A DNA stretch of 64,000 nucleotides from Tetramitus jugosus (GCA_937625935.1 OW569361.1:62001-126000); one strand, 5' to 3'; positions 8,939 to 20,482 are shown, counted from the first letter of the stretch. Notes: generated by a model not told the origin, from the letters alone. Numbers and translations are program-made.

Positions 8939-11900
8939 TTAGAGGGGCGGAAGTCGAGAGGAACCTGAGCTACTGCCCTTCATTGAGCCGCTACTGGAGT
9001 TATTGTTAGTTTTAGCCGCAAGGGGATTAATAAAACCCACGTTCTGTTGTCTTCCAAACATTTTTGTATAAGTGTCGTCCCTATTCTTAAGTTCTAACTT
9101 AAAGTATTTCATATCGTTCACTGCTTTTTGCAAAAGAGAATCCTTATCCGTAAGTTCTTTTTCAAGAGATCTAATTCGTTCGATATCCTCTGGTCGAGAC
9201 TCTCTGTTCTTGTACTTTAGTTCCCATTCCTCAATTCGTTTCTGGAGTTGATTTACAGTATCTTTCATACGAGACTGATTGCTTTCAAACTCTTCGTTGA
9301 GAGCTTGTGTCTCAGAGATGTGCTCTTCAATTAACTGACTGATTTGGGTCTTGTGATCTTTTGCGAGTGCTTTCTGTTTTCGCTTCGATTCCTCCAGTAA
9401 TTCCTTTCTCTGTTCAACAACTTCCTCACACTTCTTCTGATAACTCTCTGTCGATTGAGATAGTTCATTTTGAATCTTATCCCGATGAAGCTTTAGACTA
9501 GATATTTGTTCGTCTTTCTCTCGTGTGACAGAGTTCATCCTAGCAATTTCTTGCATTAACTCCAACCTTGATTGATTCATGTCTTCTTCCATACGCGACA
9601 CTACACTTTTATGTTTATCTTTGAGAATCTTAGTCCTCTCCTCATGTTCCTTGTTCTTAGTTTCCTCCATTCTTTTGATATCATTCTGCCTCTGCACTTC
9701 AAGCTCTTGTCTCATCATCCCCAATGTCGTTGCATGTTTCTCGAGTATCATTTGGATCTCTCTCTCGAAATTTTTCTCCATATCTCTTGTCTCTTGTGCG
9801 TGCATGCTTTCCTTTGACTCCAACAATTTTTCATGTTGTATTCTCATCTCTGTTATCTTCTTGTCGGCATCAGCTTTAAGATTAGTAATTGTTTCGACCA
9901 TTCTCTGATTATGATTCTCTATCATCTGGTGTTCTCTATGTATCCATTGGCTCTCTCCATTGGTCAATTTTTCGTTACCTTCTTGAATCTCCAACTCTTT
10001 TAACGTTAACAATTCTTTCAGTGACTTAATCTCGTCTTCTAATGATGAGATATGTCTCTTCCATAATATCTCTAGACTATTCCTCTCTTTCTCAGAGTTG
10101 GAGTTCAGAGTATGGATGATATCAGTCTTTTGTTTCTCAAAATCTGATTCCATCCGTTTCAGAGTATCCCGCATTCTTCCTTCCAATTCATCTCTCAATT
10201 CCTGTAATGCTTGATCCTTTGATGTCACAGCGTTTAACAAATCCTGATTCGCTTCTTCTACTAAACTCTTTATCCTTTTTTCTAATTCAAGGATCTGTTT
10301 CTCACCATCTTTCTTGTTGCTTTCGGTAGTTTGTAATTGAGATTGAAGATCGGCCAAGTGTCGTTGGAGAGAATCAATCTGTTTTTCGGAACTCTTCAAT
10401 TTCCCTTGAATTGAATCTAGTAACTCGTTGTGATCTCCCTTCATCTTTGTGGCTTCCTCCATCATCCGTGCCTTCTCATTCTGAAGGCTAGTAATTTTAG
10501 ATTTGAGTTCGTTGTTATCTTTCTGAGAATCAGCGTTAATCAGTTGTATCTCTTTCGTTACTTTATCATACTCCTCCTTTAAACTATCGTATCGGTCTTC
10601 CAGGGCTTTTGTTTGGACAAAATGGAGCTCTGACATTGCAACCTTCTGAGCTTTAGTTTCCTCGTTAACTTGTTCCATATGTGCTGAATGTTGTTCATTC
10701 AATAAAAGAATTGCTTCTTTTATTGATTGCTCATTTGTTGCTCTTACCTCGCTCAATATCCTGTCATGCTCCTTCTTCAAGTTTTCAATTTCAGACAAAT
10801 ACCTTTGGGTTTCTTCTGCAATTTTCGAATCCCTGTCTTGGATGATTGTGTCTATTTTGTGTTGAAGTTCTTGCTCAGAAGCCATTAATCTCTCCACTAT
10901 AGACTCAGATTCCCTAAGCTGGATTTCCAGTTGTGACAACGCATTTTTATCCGATGATGACTCACCGCTCAATCCCTTGAGTTGAGTTCTCAAATTGTCG
11001 ATCGTTATAGTTGCATCTTCGACTTTTTCTTGTAGATGATTACATTTATGCAACAGAACTTCCTCTGATGCAGTTTTTTCAGCGAGTTCTTTCTTTGTTT
11101 CGTTGATTTGTAACGTAACTTTTTCAATTACATCTTTTAGTTCTGACAATTGTTGGGAAAGTTCTTTGTTGCTACTTTTGAGTGAAACAGTTTCGGATAA
11201 TAGATGTTCAATACTCAAGTCTTTCTCACTTAACTCGTTATTTTTGGCTTCCAATTCAATCATTTGTTTTGATAGACGGGTGTTTAGCAAAGTTTCTAGG
11301 TCTTTCAATCTCTGAATCTCTTGCGTTAGATGTTGAAGTTGTGATGAAGTTTCAGCATGAGAACCTGTGAATTCTTTTTTCATTGTTTCGAGAGCAAGTT
11401 TTCTCTTTCTCTCCTCCTCCTCCAAGGCGATTATCAATTTGGAGTATTCCTCCTGACGGATAAGCTCTAATTTCCGTTCAAATTCTTCTTTCAATTTTCT
11501 TTCGGTTTCATCGTTCTCATTCATCATTTGATGTAACATATCATTGTATTTTTTGTTGTATTTCAATACTAACTCTTCTATCTCTTGCGCATGAGCATCT
11601 TTCAACTGATCACTCGTCTGATTACTCTTTTCTTCAATTTGTTTTGTGAGTAGAGCAAACTTGTTCATTTGAGCTTGAAACTCACCCTTGATCATGTTTA
11701 GTTCGTTTGTCAACTTTTGAATCTTCTCCTCTGCAAGTTGGTTCATGTTTAACTCCCTTAATTTCGTTTGACGTTTGAAGTTATCAAACTCCTCCAACGC
11801 TTTTTGCTTCTCTCGGTTGTGCTGCTCAGATAAACTCTATGTTCAATGAGTGAAAAACATAGTAAATGTCAGAGGTGTTTATCTATTATGAGTCAACTAA

Positions 11901-12206
11901 TGAACAATTTACCTTTATAGCTTCTTCTAGCTTACCATCATTTCTCTTCTTCTCTAACAAGTCCCGGAAATGATTGATTTTACGCGAAGTGTCCTGCAAA
12001 ATCTCTTCAATCTCACTTTCATAAGTATCTGTTAGATTCTTCAATTGAAACTCATGATCATCATTCTTCGTATTCAAATGATAGATCACCTTTGTTAACT
12101 GAGCAATCTTCTTACTCATTTTATGGTGGAAATCAGGGAAAGCACCATTACCGCCCCTTGGGCTATCATTCAGATCATCCAAGGGAGCAATATTCTTCTT
12201 GCTCAT
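8939..12206 (-). CDS. FAM184-family coiled-coil protein, two exons
   Basis: Long coiled-coil protein, about 1063 aa, homologous to animal FAM184A/B, whose molecular role is not established. Exon 1 (11913-12206) begins MSKKNIAP and contains the family's N-terminal hallmark M-S-K-K-I-A-Q-L-T-K-V-I-Y-x-L-N-T-K-N-D-x-H-E. The intron is 11837-11912 (GTAAAT...CATAG), phase 0. Exon 2 (8939-11836) is almost continuous heptad-repeat coiled coil. The C-terminus has the second hallmark: Y-F-K-L-E-L-K-N-R-x-x-x-Y-x-K-M-F followed by N-V-G-F-I-N-P-L. Having both ends conserved makes the assignment firm. The first in-frame ATG is at 12206; a GTG lies further up at 12230. A ciliary or centrosomal role is a guess from coiled-coil neighbours. 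Confidence 0.85.
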
Positions 12207-12322
12207 GTCGAATGGGTACTCTTTTTGCACCTAAAACTGGCTTGTTTCTTTGGCGGAGGCGGAGAACACTTGGAAACTGTAGGAAAATTTGAGCGCGAAA
12301 GTCATATGACTTGAACTGCATT

Positions 12323-14172
12323 TTATTGCGAGGCAGCAGATGCTCGCAGAAGCACTTTGTAGTCCTTCTTGCTTGGATTGACCTTGTCTTTGATTGCGTC
12401 GAATGCTTCTTGATAGAGATCCTTCACCTCTTGTTCAGAAGTGACTTGGTTAGGCAGGAGACTAGTCACGCTGGCAAAGTCGTAGGTGCATCGAGCGAAC
12501 CACATTCCATGCTCAGGCTTCAAGTGCTGCCTTGCCTTCTCGAGATATCCTGCAGCCAATTCTAAGCTATGCAACTTCTTATCGACCACATACTGTATCA
12601 TGAGACACTCTGCCAAGAAAATAACCAGACGGGCATACTGTCCTCGCAACACACGCATCATGCTCATTCTTCTCGTTATTTGTGCCTTGTCCGTTGGATT
12701 CATCAGAGCTTCGAGAATAACGTGCGACTGATTTAAATAATTGAGTGATTCTGATACCTGGGCAGATGTCACTTGACTCTTGGATGAAAAGAGTAAACGA
12801 CGGTACTGTGTATATCCCATATTCATCATAATAACAGACATTTGTTGAAGATCACTTGGATTGACTTGTTGCTGCTGATTCACATTCTTGAGCATCTCAG
12901 TCAAGCTTTCAGCACCAGCAAGGTCTGACTGTGCAATGCACAGATCCAATGATTTCTTAAAGTGTGAAATGGACTTGTCAAGCAAGTCTACAATCCTTCG
13001 CTTCTTTTTCTTCTTTAATTCTTCAGCGATCGACACGGACCATCCTTCTCCTCCGTTCAATATCTCAAATATCATTGTTCCATCAGTGTCTACACTTTGT
13101 TGTGATGGAGCTTCATTGTCCACACCTTCGTCATCGTCATCTGAATTTGCACTATTCAACAAGAACTCGACTTGCTGCAAGCACAAATTGCCCAAATTGT
13201 TGTAAATGGTACCGCACGAGAGACACTCCTGATTGGACAACTCTGATATGGGTCTGTTCTTCTCTATTACGCTCAACACTCTCTCATAGCACTCAATAGC
13301 CTTGTTCATCGATGTCATATCACCCATCTTCTTATATGCCAAACCCAATTTCTGATACAAGTTCAACAACAATTGTTGCACCTTGTTGGGATCAACTTCA
13401 CCCTTCATAGTCTCCAACGCCTTTGCATGCTCCAGTGCTCTCTCCAAATACTTTTTAGCATTGAGCACATTGCTCTTCTTGGTCAAATCCGGTTCATAGA
13501 TTCTCTGTAGATAAATACTCGACAATTGCTCTTCGATGCCAATGAAAAACTGATACATGTTCAAATAGGAAGTCGACGATGACTTTTTCTTGTTCTTACT
13601 AGAACCACTACTAGCATTACCTTGATCCAACTGATTCGAATCGACAACTCTCTTCATAATGGCACTGAGATGAGCATAAATGCACTCTAGTCCAATGAGA
13701 CTCAACTCTTGAAAATGATTGAACGTTTGACCAGTTGTTTCACACTTGAATGGCATGACACCACTCAATGGAAACGAGTGAATCATCATGCTCAACTTGA
13801 ACAGAATGATAATCATGTCGAAAAAGGATTCGTCATCCTTGAAACTACTACTACTACTCTTGAGCAACTCGTTGAACTTGTTTTCGAAAAAGGGAAAAAA
13901 TTTTTTACGATTTTGCATCATGAGAATGCACGCGTTCTGAGACAGTGTCTCGAACATGTATTCGGCATTAGAGTCCTTTCCGTCTTTGATGTCTTGGATG
14001 AGATTGTTGATGAAAAGGTCAAAAATTTGTTCATCAGTGTAAATCTTGCCAGTTTTGTTGATATTGTCATCGCTAGATGTGTACTGTATACGGTTGGATG
14101 CTGCTTTGTTGTTAAGTGTTTGTGCTTCGGTTGTGTGAATGAACAGCAGCGAATATTGATTTTTGTCAAGAT
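12323..14172 (-). CDS. TPR-like helical protein of unknown function
   Basis: I do not recognise the family. From the ATG at 13957 the protein is 544 aa and all-helical, with TPR-like pairs (for example L-Y-Q-K-L-G-L-A-Y-K-K-M-G-D and N-A-K-K-Y-L-E-R-A-L-E-H-A-K), two poly-Ser/poly-Lys linkers, and a C-terminal domain rich in Y-L-x-x-A-R-x-x-L. The reading frame stays open and protein-like upstream to about 14172 (for example T-D-E-Q-I-F-D-L-F-I-N-N-L-I-Q), with no ATG. A possible acceptor, CTCGGCAG, ends at 14173, so a short first exon probably lies upstream, but I could not find it. The 5' end is therefore uncertain. The gene is divergent from the microprotein gene at 14301. Confidence 0.7.
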
Positions 14173-14300
14173 CTGCCGAGAAACGTCAAACGTTGGACAG
14201 AATCAGAATTTCATTGTCGGAGCGGTTTTTCTTTCATTTCTGCGCCAGAAATTTTCCCACCAAACAAAAAATAACGCAATTAATAAACACAGAACATAAA

Positions 14301-14573
14301 ATGGCTCAAACATTCAAACCTGCTGCATACACACGTATGTCAATCATTTTTTCACGTTTTTTGTCATTCTAAACGTGATGAACGAAGAACTAACAGAAGA
14401 AAAATGATTTTTTGATGCATTCATTTTTTATAGCAAGAAGACAAGTTAGATTCTCTGCTTTGGGATCCACTGCAAGAGCTTTTGCTATTGGAATTTTCGC
14501 CACTGCTGCTATCGCCCCAGTTTGCCCTGGATTTAGAAAGGTGGTCTTTGGTTTGGTCGGTGGTCGCAAGTAA
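14301..14573 (+). CDS. 57-residue single-pass membrane microprotein, two exons
   Basis: Small spliced gene. Exon 1 is 14301-14334 (34 nt, MAQTFKPAAYT plus one base). The intron is 14335-14433 (GTATGT...TTTATAG). Exon 2 is 14434-14573, ending TAA. The join is in phase and gives a basic N-terminus (P-R-R-Q-V-R-F), one hydrophobic segment (about residues 26-43, A-R-A-F-A-I-G-I-F-A-T-A-A-I-A-P-V) and a short basic tail (V-G-G-R-K). Size and layout resemble small subunits of mitochondrial inner-membrane complexes, but I do not recognise a family, so that is inference. The ATG follows the A-rich leader usual in this window (GAACATAAAATG). Confidence 0.65.
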
Positions 14574-14739
14574 ATGAACCAAAAAAAAGCAACTTTATTT
14601 TTTTCACGATCACAGAATGTCATTTTTTTGATGATCATCATTGGGTTCTTTTCGTTCATGTGTGGATGTTGGAAGATGTCTCTTTTTGATTTCACATAAA
14701 AAAAACTTTGTATTTCTCTCTTTTGTGTGTAACAAAGAA

Positions 14740-17036
14740 TTAAGATGATTGTTCTGTTGTGGTGGTAGCAGTGGCTGCTGCTGTTGGCTGTGGCGTCGTT
14801 TCTTGTGTTGATACAGCTGCTGGAGTTGTGTCTTGGCTTGTTGGTGGTGGTGCAGATGTTGAGGAAGAGGAGGCATCTTGATCCGTCTTTTGATAGGTGT
14901 ACAGTGGAATGGCCATGGCCTTTCTGTCTTCTTCCTCCTGTTCTCTCCTTCTTCGTCTAATCTCATCCCAATCAGGTGTCTTGTATTGACGATTGATACC
15001 GTCCAATGGAATGAAGGCCAAGTAACGAGAAATGGAACCAAACTTGCGAATTTCATCAGACACTTCATTCACCATGACACTGTCAAGCTTGAGTTGCATT
15101 CCAGCAACTTGTTTTTGAATGAACCATTCGCGATCGTCCTTATTCTTCTTCTTTTTCTCTGACAAGGAGAGTGTGTTGTTGAGCTCTGATGTCACAGCTT
15201 CAACAGAGGTTTGCTCAGAGGCTTGGTTATCAGGAGTTTGTTCTGTTTCATTCTTGACTTCATCCTCGAATGTGTGTATCGAGAATTGAATGGCTGCATT
15301 CTTGAATCCGATAATGTTGTTACAGACTTCCATGCCAGCTGCAACAACAAATCCCTGGCCGTAACTGCTCTTCTTTGAGAGGAGATCGCTCAGGAACAAG
15401 TTGGCTCTCTTTGTAAACTTTTGTTCATTGTAAAAGATGTCGAATCGCTCAACAACGGCATGAGCCATCATTTCAGCAATGGTTGGCATCTTGTACAGTT
15501 GAGCCAGCTGTTGAACCATCTTTTGCAATTGTTCTCTGGTGCGTTCATACTTTGTCATGCTTGCATCTGCAGCCATTCCCTCAATGAGTTTCTTTGCTTG
15601 ATTCTCCAATCCCAACACATCACTCTTCTGAGACACAATGTACACTTCCTTGACAAGATCGGGCATTACAGACAATGTAGAACGAGACAATTGACTAATA
15701 CCTGATGTCTTCTCCATAGTCTGATTATAATTGCACTCCTTGCACATGATGGTGCACGTTCCAGCCTTCAATCTCTTTCTAATCTTCAAACTTCCACACT
15801 GTGGACAATTCTTGGAATCATAATTCTTGCAATTGGCCACCGTAGGATAAATTCCAATCGCGTTTGGCAACTGATGATCACTAATGACCTTGATCATAAT
15901 ATCTCTGACTTGAGGAGTCACTGCATCAGCCTTATTCAACACAAAAATAATGGGAATATCCTTGAGAAGCTCTCTGCAGAACGTGGCTTCAAACGGTTGG
16001 AATCTAGCCTGTGTCAAATCAATCACATACCACACGACATGAACGTGCTTTTCGAGATCTGATTCGCCGCGCAATTTCTTGAAAAATTTCTTGGTGTCGG
16101 CAACAAATCCGCTCTCGACATAACCGTGTTCGATACCCTTGGAGTCGTAAATGACGACAGGGCTCTCTGGACCAGAGAACTTTGTGTATTGTTGAGTGAT
16201 TGGCTTACCTTCACCAATCTCTGCCAATGGAACACCGAAAACAGCATTGACCAAGCTACTTTTACCTGCACCACTGCCACCGAGCAACAAAATGTTTGGC
16301 TTGTGTGTATTGGCATTGATTTCAACATACTTTTCTTGAAGTTGCTTCTTCATGGCATCAATCTCATTGTTGATTGCACTGTGTTCGTCTTGAATGAGAG
16401 TCACTGTAAATTCTCCCTTGCTTTGATTGCACTGCATCATGAGCTCTGTACATTTATCACACGTGCACACAATATCATTACACCATTTTCAAGGGAAAAA
16501 AAAAGAATCATCACACAAAAAGCTTTGTTAGCTTTCCATCAAAAAATACGCACAGAATTTTTTGCAAATCAAACTCTATCCACACAAATAAACACACACA
16601 TTCATTCACACGACAACACAAACATACCATTGTATTCATTCGTAGAAAGAGTATTGACTCTACTGCGAACCCACTTCCTCCTTCGTATCATATCATAAAA
16701 TGATTCAGCATAACTCCAATGCTTGCTCTCGTCTTTACCTGATGTACTGTTCCATTTGGAGGCATATTGCCATGCATCACTACCCAAATGAAGCCACTCT
16801 TCAGTTAACCATTGCCATGGTGATTGATTATTGTTGATTCGTTGTTTATTGAGTTCTTCAATCTGATCATTCTTGTAGGCTGGTGTGATTTCACCTTGAT
16901 TGCTATTGAGGAATTTGGAGGGTGATTGAAAATGAGAAAAAATACTTCTTCTTGTTTGGACCTCATAGAGAATATCGGTCACTTTGACACGATGAGTTGT
17001 GGTTGTTGTGGTTGTTGATGATGATGATGATGCCAT
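14740..17036 (-). CDS. GTPase with inserted zinc ribbon, two exons
   Basis: Predicted P-loop GTPase of the TRAFAC class, target unknown. Exon 1 is 16628-17036, a Ser/Thr-rich start followed by a Trp-rich helical region. The intron is 16446-16627 (GTATGT...GTACAG), in phase. Exon 2 is 14740-16445; total 704 aa. Seen: the P-loop GGSGAGKSS (residues 192-200), a D-S-K-G G3 motif, and V-L-N-K-A-D (G4). After G4 comes a four-Cys zinc ribbon (C-P-Q-C...C-x-x-C), then a helical domain and an acidic, Thr/Ala/Pro-rich tail. The zinc ribbon inside the G domain is unusual. Whether the two exons are one gene rests on the phase match and the good splice sites; exon 2 alone lacks an early ATG. Confidence 0.75.
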
Positions 17037-17230
17037 ATGAGTGTTCTGTTGTTTTTGTGATTATTTGATTTTTGTTGTTGTGGTCGTGCGGAATTTTTTA
17101 ATTGGTTCAAAAAGAGGATGGACCTGGGGTTTTTCTGTGTGAAAATCGAATCTCTCCAGAAGCTTTTTGCCCCCGAAAGCAGGAAAGAGAATTGGTATTG
17201 GGGATATCGGATATTGGATTTGTTGTTGTT

Positions 17231-18094
17231 TTAGTACGAGTCTCGGTCCTTTTCAGGCTGATACCGAGACATTTTCAAGTGTGTAACAGAGACATGGCTC
17301 TTCAAAAAGTCTTCAATGCTCAATGAGTCATCGTCACTGCTCCGATTGTTTGTAGCAGTGCACAAATTGTCCATTGTTACGATACATAGCAGTAAATTCT
17401 TTGAGACAGTGACAGAGAGACGAGAGTGATGCTGCAGTTCCTTCCATGTCAACTGCGACGATTCATCATCCCCATCGGAACCACGTGCAGATGACGATGG
17501 TGACTTGTGACGAACAATTAATCGAACACAGTACTGTGCATGATCCGTTTCAGGTCCTCTCCTGTACAATACATAATCACAACCATATTTCACACCACTG
17601 CGCGTCACCCATCCTCTACTCCTATAGTAGTGAAACGCAGCATACCGACTCACAAAGCTCTCACGCCCCTCCAATTCACAAAACAAGTTCCAACATTGCC
17701 GAATCGTCAAACACTCCTGATCCAGTTCGCTCTTGAAGATTTGCATACTACCCAATGCAAAACACAGATAAAACGCTTCTTGCAGCGTAAAAATCAACAC
17801 TTCTGGCGGCGTTTGTGCAATGAGCTGTGCATTGTTCAATCTAAATTCTTCCAACTGCGATTTTAGCTCCCACTTGTTTTGTTTGGTCAGTACATCGTCA
17901 ATGAACTGATCATGTGAATCATGAACAGGCCTAGAACGCGAATAGGAACCTGTGCCGAAAAAACCCCGATCGTAGCAGGAAAGATTGACTACGGTAACAC
18001 AACGACCATGAATGACTCCTCGTATCATATCATGTGACGTTGGTTTTTTGTTATTATCTTGATGATCATCTTCTCTCCACTCTACTTTGAGCAT
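17231..18094 (-). CDS. TSEN2: tRNA-splicing endonuclease subunit SEN2
   Basis: Catalytic subunit of the nuclear tRNA-intron endonuclease, which cuts the 5' splice site of intron-containing pre-tRNAs. The 287-residue protein has the catalytic C-terminal fold: Y-H-Y-Y-R-S-R-G-W-V-like helix (here F-H-Y-Y-R-S-R-G-W-V), then K-Y-G-C-D-Y-V-L-Y-R-R-G-P, H-A-x-Y and S-K-N-L-L-L-C. These supply the Tyr/His/Lys triad at about Y177, H185 and K232. An Asp/Ser-rich loop (about 198-213) is inserted between His and Lys. The N-terminal domain is short compared with yeast Sen2. The ATG at 18094 is the first in frame. The gene is divergent from ALG5 with about 175 bp between start codons. Confidence 0.9.
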   Translation of the reverse strand: MLKVEWREDDHQDNNKKPTSHDMIRGVIHGRCVTVVNLSCYDRGFFGTGSYSRSRPVHDSHDQFIDDVLTKQNKWELKSQLEEFRLNNAQLIAQTPPEVLIFTLQEAFYLCFALGSMQIFKSELDQECLTIRQCWNLFCELEGRESFVSRYAAFHYYRSRGWVTRSGVKYGCDYVLYRRGPETDHAQYCVRLIVRHKSPSSSARGSDGDDESSQLTWKELQHHSRLSVTVSKNLLLCIVTMDNLCTATNNRSSDDDSLSIEDFLKSHVSVTHLKMSRYQPEKDRDSY

Positions 18095-18269
18095 GTTGAC
18101 TCAGTTATTTGATTTTTCTGAACGTTTTCTTCTCGATGCAGCGGAGGAGGTGTTTTCCTCTGAATTTCCACTTTCCACTTTGCGATCGATCAACAAAACA
18201 ACAACAAAAATCAAAAAACAATTAAAACAATTAAAAACATCAACAGACACATAACAACTCAGACAAACA

Positions 18270-19247
18270 ATGTGGACACTCATCATTGCCAGTGTTCTCT
18301 TCATCTCCATTGTCTGTTGTTACATCCTACTCTGGATCAATTCCAAGCGCGTTGTCTCTCATTATAAATTCTCCGACTATCAAATCGAACAAACGAGCAA
18401 AGCTTCAGTCGAAGAAAAACAGCATTCCATCATGGAGAATGCGTCCATTGACTTGTCCATTGTTTTTCCTGCCTACCTTGAAGAAGATCGCATCACGCAC
18501 ACACTCACCATTACAGATGAGTACTTGAGACATCGATTGAACAAGGAGGATCCAAATTTCACATGGGAGATGATTGTGGTGGATGATGGGAGTCGTGATC
18601 GAACAAGTCAAGTCGTTCGAGATTTTATCAAAAAACAGAATGATGAAAAAAGCAAGAACCGTATTTTGTTGTTGCCATTGGGTCATAACAAGGGCAAGGG
18701 ATTCGCAGTCAAGCAAGGTGTGCTTCGATCGAGAGGCAAATACGTGTTGATGGCAGATGCGGATTCAGCGACTGATATCGCTGATTTGAAAACGTTGGAA
18801 GAAAAATTGAAACTGGTGGAGGACAATAGAGGACACGGTATGGCCATTGGTTCACGTGCGCACATGGCTCAAGGAGTGGTGCGCGAAAGAAAGTGGTACA
18901 GGAATATTTTGATGCACGGGTGGCACTTTTTGGTAAAGTATGTGGCCGGTGTGTCGCACATTGATGATACTCAGTGTGGATTCAAGTTGTTTACGAGAGA
19001 GACGGCGAAGCAACTGTTTTTGAATTTGAAGATTGATCGATGGTGCTTTGATATTGATTTGTTTCATATTGCAATGAAATTCAATGTGCCATATGTGGAG
19101 GTGCCAGTGAATTGGAGAGAGATTGAAGGCAGTAAAATGAACTTGAAGGGAATGGTCGTCATGGGAATTGACTTGTTGTTGATCCGATTGTACTACATGC
19201 TTGGTTTCTGGACTGTGAACCTAAATGCCACCATACCCTCTCAATAA
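18270..19247 (+). CDS. ALG5: dolichyl-phosphate beta-glucosyltransferase ALG5
   Basis: ER-membrane GT2 enzyme that makes dolichyl-phosphate-glucose from UDP-glucose, the donor for the last steps of N-glycan precursor assembly. The 325-residue protein begins with a single membrane anchor (W-T-L-I-I-A-S-V-L-F-I-S-I-V-C-C). The GT-A catalytic domain follows: S-I-V-F-P-A-Y-x-E-E-x-R-I, V-V-D-D-G-S-x-D-x-T, the metal-binding M-A-D-A-D-S-A-T (DxD), then D-T-Q-C-G-F-K-L-F and W-C-F-D-I-D. These are all ALG5 hallmarks. Length is the family's usual 325-335 aa. The leader AACAATG precedes the start. Confidence 0.95.
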   Translation: MWTLIIASVLFISIVCCYILLWINSKRVVSHYKFSDYQIEQTSKASVEEKQHSIMENASIDLSIVFPAYLEEDRITHTLTITDEYLRHRLNKEDPNFTWEMIVVDDGSRDRTSQVVRDFIKKQNDEKSKNRILLLPLGHNKGKGFAVKQGVLRSRGKYVLMADADSATDIADLKTLEEKLKLVEDNRGHGMAIGSRAHMAQGVVRERKWYRNILMHGWHFLVKYVAGVSHIDDTQCGFKLFTRETAKQLFLNLKIDRWCFDIDLFHIAMKFNVPYVEVPVNWREIEGSKMNLKGMVVMGIDLLLIRLYYMLGFWTVNLNATIPSQ

Positions 19248-19475
19248 ATATTCCACTAATCCCAACTTGACATTCTGAGCGACAAAAATGAACAATAGAT
19301 CAATCTAGATTTCTTGTTGGTGTATTTCAGAAAAGTTACAAATTGTTACATTTACAAGCTGAAAATCGGACCATGAAGTTTCTCAGACGATGTCTCTACG
19401 CCAGGTGAAGAGACTTCTGTCAGGAGATACTTCTTACGGTCTTGACTACAGTCATAATCATAAACTTGATATGGA

Positions 19476-20348
19476 TTACTTGTGAATAACAAACCCCATC
19501 TGGATTGGATAGTGATTGGCAATAATAGGATCAACCCAGACAGCCCTATCTGTCAATACTTGGGCAGTACGGTCAATCTGCTTTCTGGTTTGATTTCTAA
19601 CTGCAACGTGATCAATGGCATGGGTCTTTTTCTCGTGAGTAGTGGTACCGACCATACTGTCATTGACAAATGGAATGAGCCTGTTGAAGTCTTTCATCTC
19701 AACATCTTCAATAAATCTGGATCCATGCTTCTTTCGTCTCATTCGATTCATATCACCAACAACAACCAGGCACTTCAATTTGCTGGACTTATTACGGATA
19801 GTTGTGAGATCGACATTATTCAGTTCCTTTTTTCTTGGGAGATGGACCACCATAAGATGAACGACAACCTTGCCAATACGAATCTCGAACAGACCACTTC
19901 TGCCATGCAATGAGAAAGTTTTGTCCTGTTTCACCTGTAATCCTGCTCTGTACAGCAATAGAATGCCATAGGGAGCATCTTTTTGGTTATCCTTCAATTG
20001 CTTCTGTTGTACATAACAAAAGTCAATTCCATTCTTTTCCAACTGAGCGGCATAATGTTGAGAAGGGGCATCGCTAACTTCACAAAATGCGGAGAAGAGA
20101 CGATTCTCCATCAATTGTAAAAAGTGGTTAATCATAACTTCACTGTTTGGTGTCTGAGTAGTGTTCATCCTCCCAATATTTTGAAATACTCCCAGAAGTT
20201 GGATTCGATTGGGGGATTCAGTCAGTCCAATACATTTCTTGGCATCAACAAGGGTGGTTTGAGTTGACAACTCCTTGATCTCTTCCTTCTTGACATGTTT
20301 CTTACCTGTACCGGCTCCAACCTGGTTGTTTGGTTCTTTCTTGTGCAT
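19476..20348 (-). CDS. EEP-superfamily (DNase I-like) protein, divergent
   Basis: Predicted endonuclease/exonuclease/phosphatase-fold protein of 290 aa, substrate unknown. A Lys-rich N-terminus (possible nuclear signal) precedes the fold. Active-site-like positions are visible: F-Q-N-I-G-R-M (Asn), F-C-E-V (Glu), V-V-H-L-P (His), V-V-V-G-D-M-N-R-M (Asp-x-Asn), H-A-I-D-H-V-A-V (Asp) and A-N-H-Y-P-I. In the last motif the usual S-D-H has become A-N-H, so the general-base Asp seems lost while His remains. Catalysis may be altered. The ATG at 20348 is the first in frame. It shares a 134-bp divergent promoter with the PIN/NYN-like gene. It is not part of the retrotransposon at 23420, whose endonuclease differs. 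Confidence 0.65.
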   Translation of the reverse strand: MHKKEPNNQVGAGTGKKHVKKEEIKELSTQTTLVDAKKCIGLTESPNRIQLLGVFQNIGRMNTTQTPNSEVMINHFLQLMENRLFSAFCEVSDAPSQHYAAQLEKNGIDFCYVQQKQLKDNQKDAPYGILLLYRAGLQVKQDKTFSLHGRSGLFEIRIGKVVVHLMVVHLPRKKELNNVDLTTIRNKSSKLKCLVVVGDMNRMRRKKHGSRFIEDVEMKDFNRLIPFVNDSMVGTTTHEKKTHAIDHVAVRNQTRKQIDRTAQVLTDRAVWVDPIIANHYPIQMGFVIHK

Positions 20349-20482
20349 CGTATGTGGCTTGATTTTTCTGTTCTTTTTGTTTGGACAAAGTGCCAAAAAA
20401 GACGCCTTAAAGACACCACCCACCGCTCAATTTCGAACTTGAAAACTAATTGTAAACTCGTGGAACCTTAAACGAGAAAAAA

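Noticed and set aside
19476-20348. EEP-fold gene as a stray LINE endonuclease
   Set aside because: It differs from the element's endonuclease, has its own Lys-rich N-terminus, ends in a clean stop, and no reverse transcriptase or poly(A) tail adjoins it.
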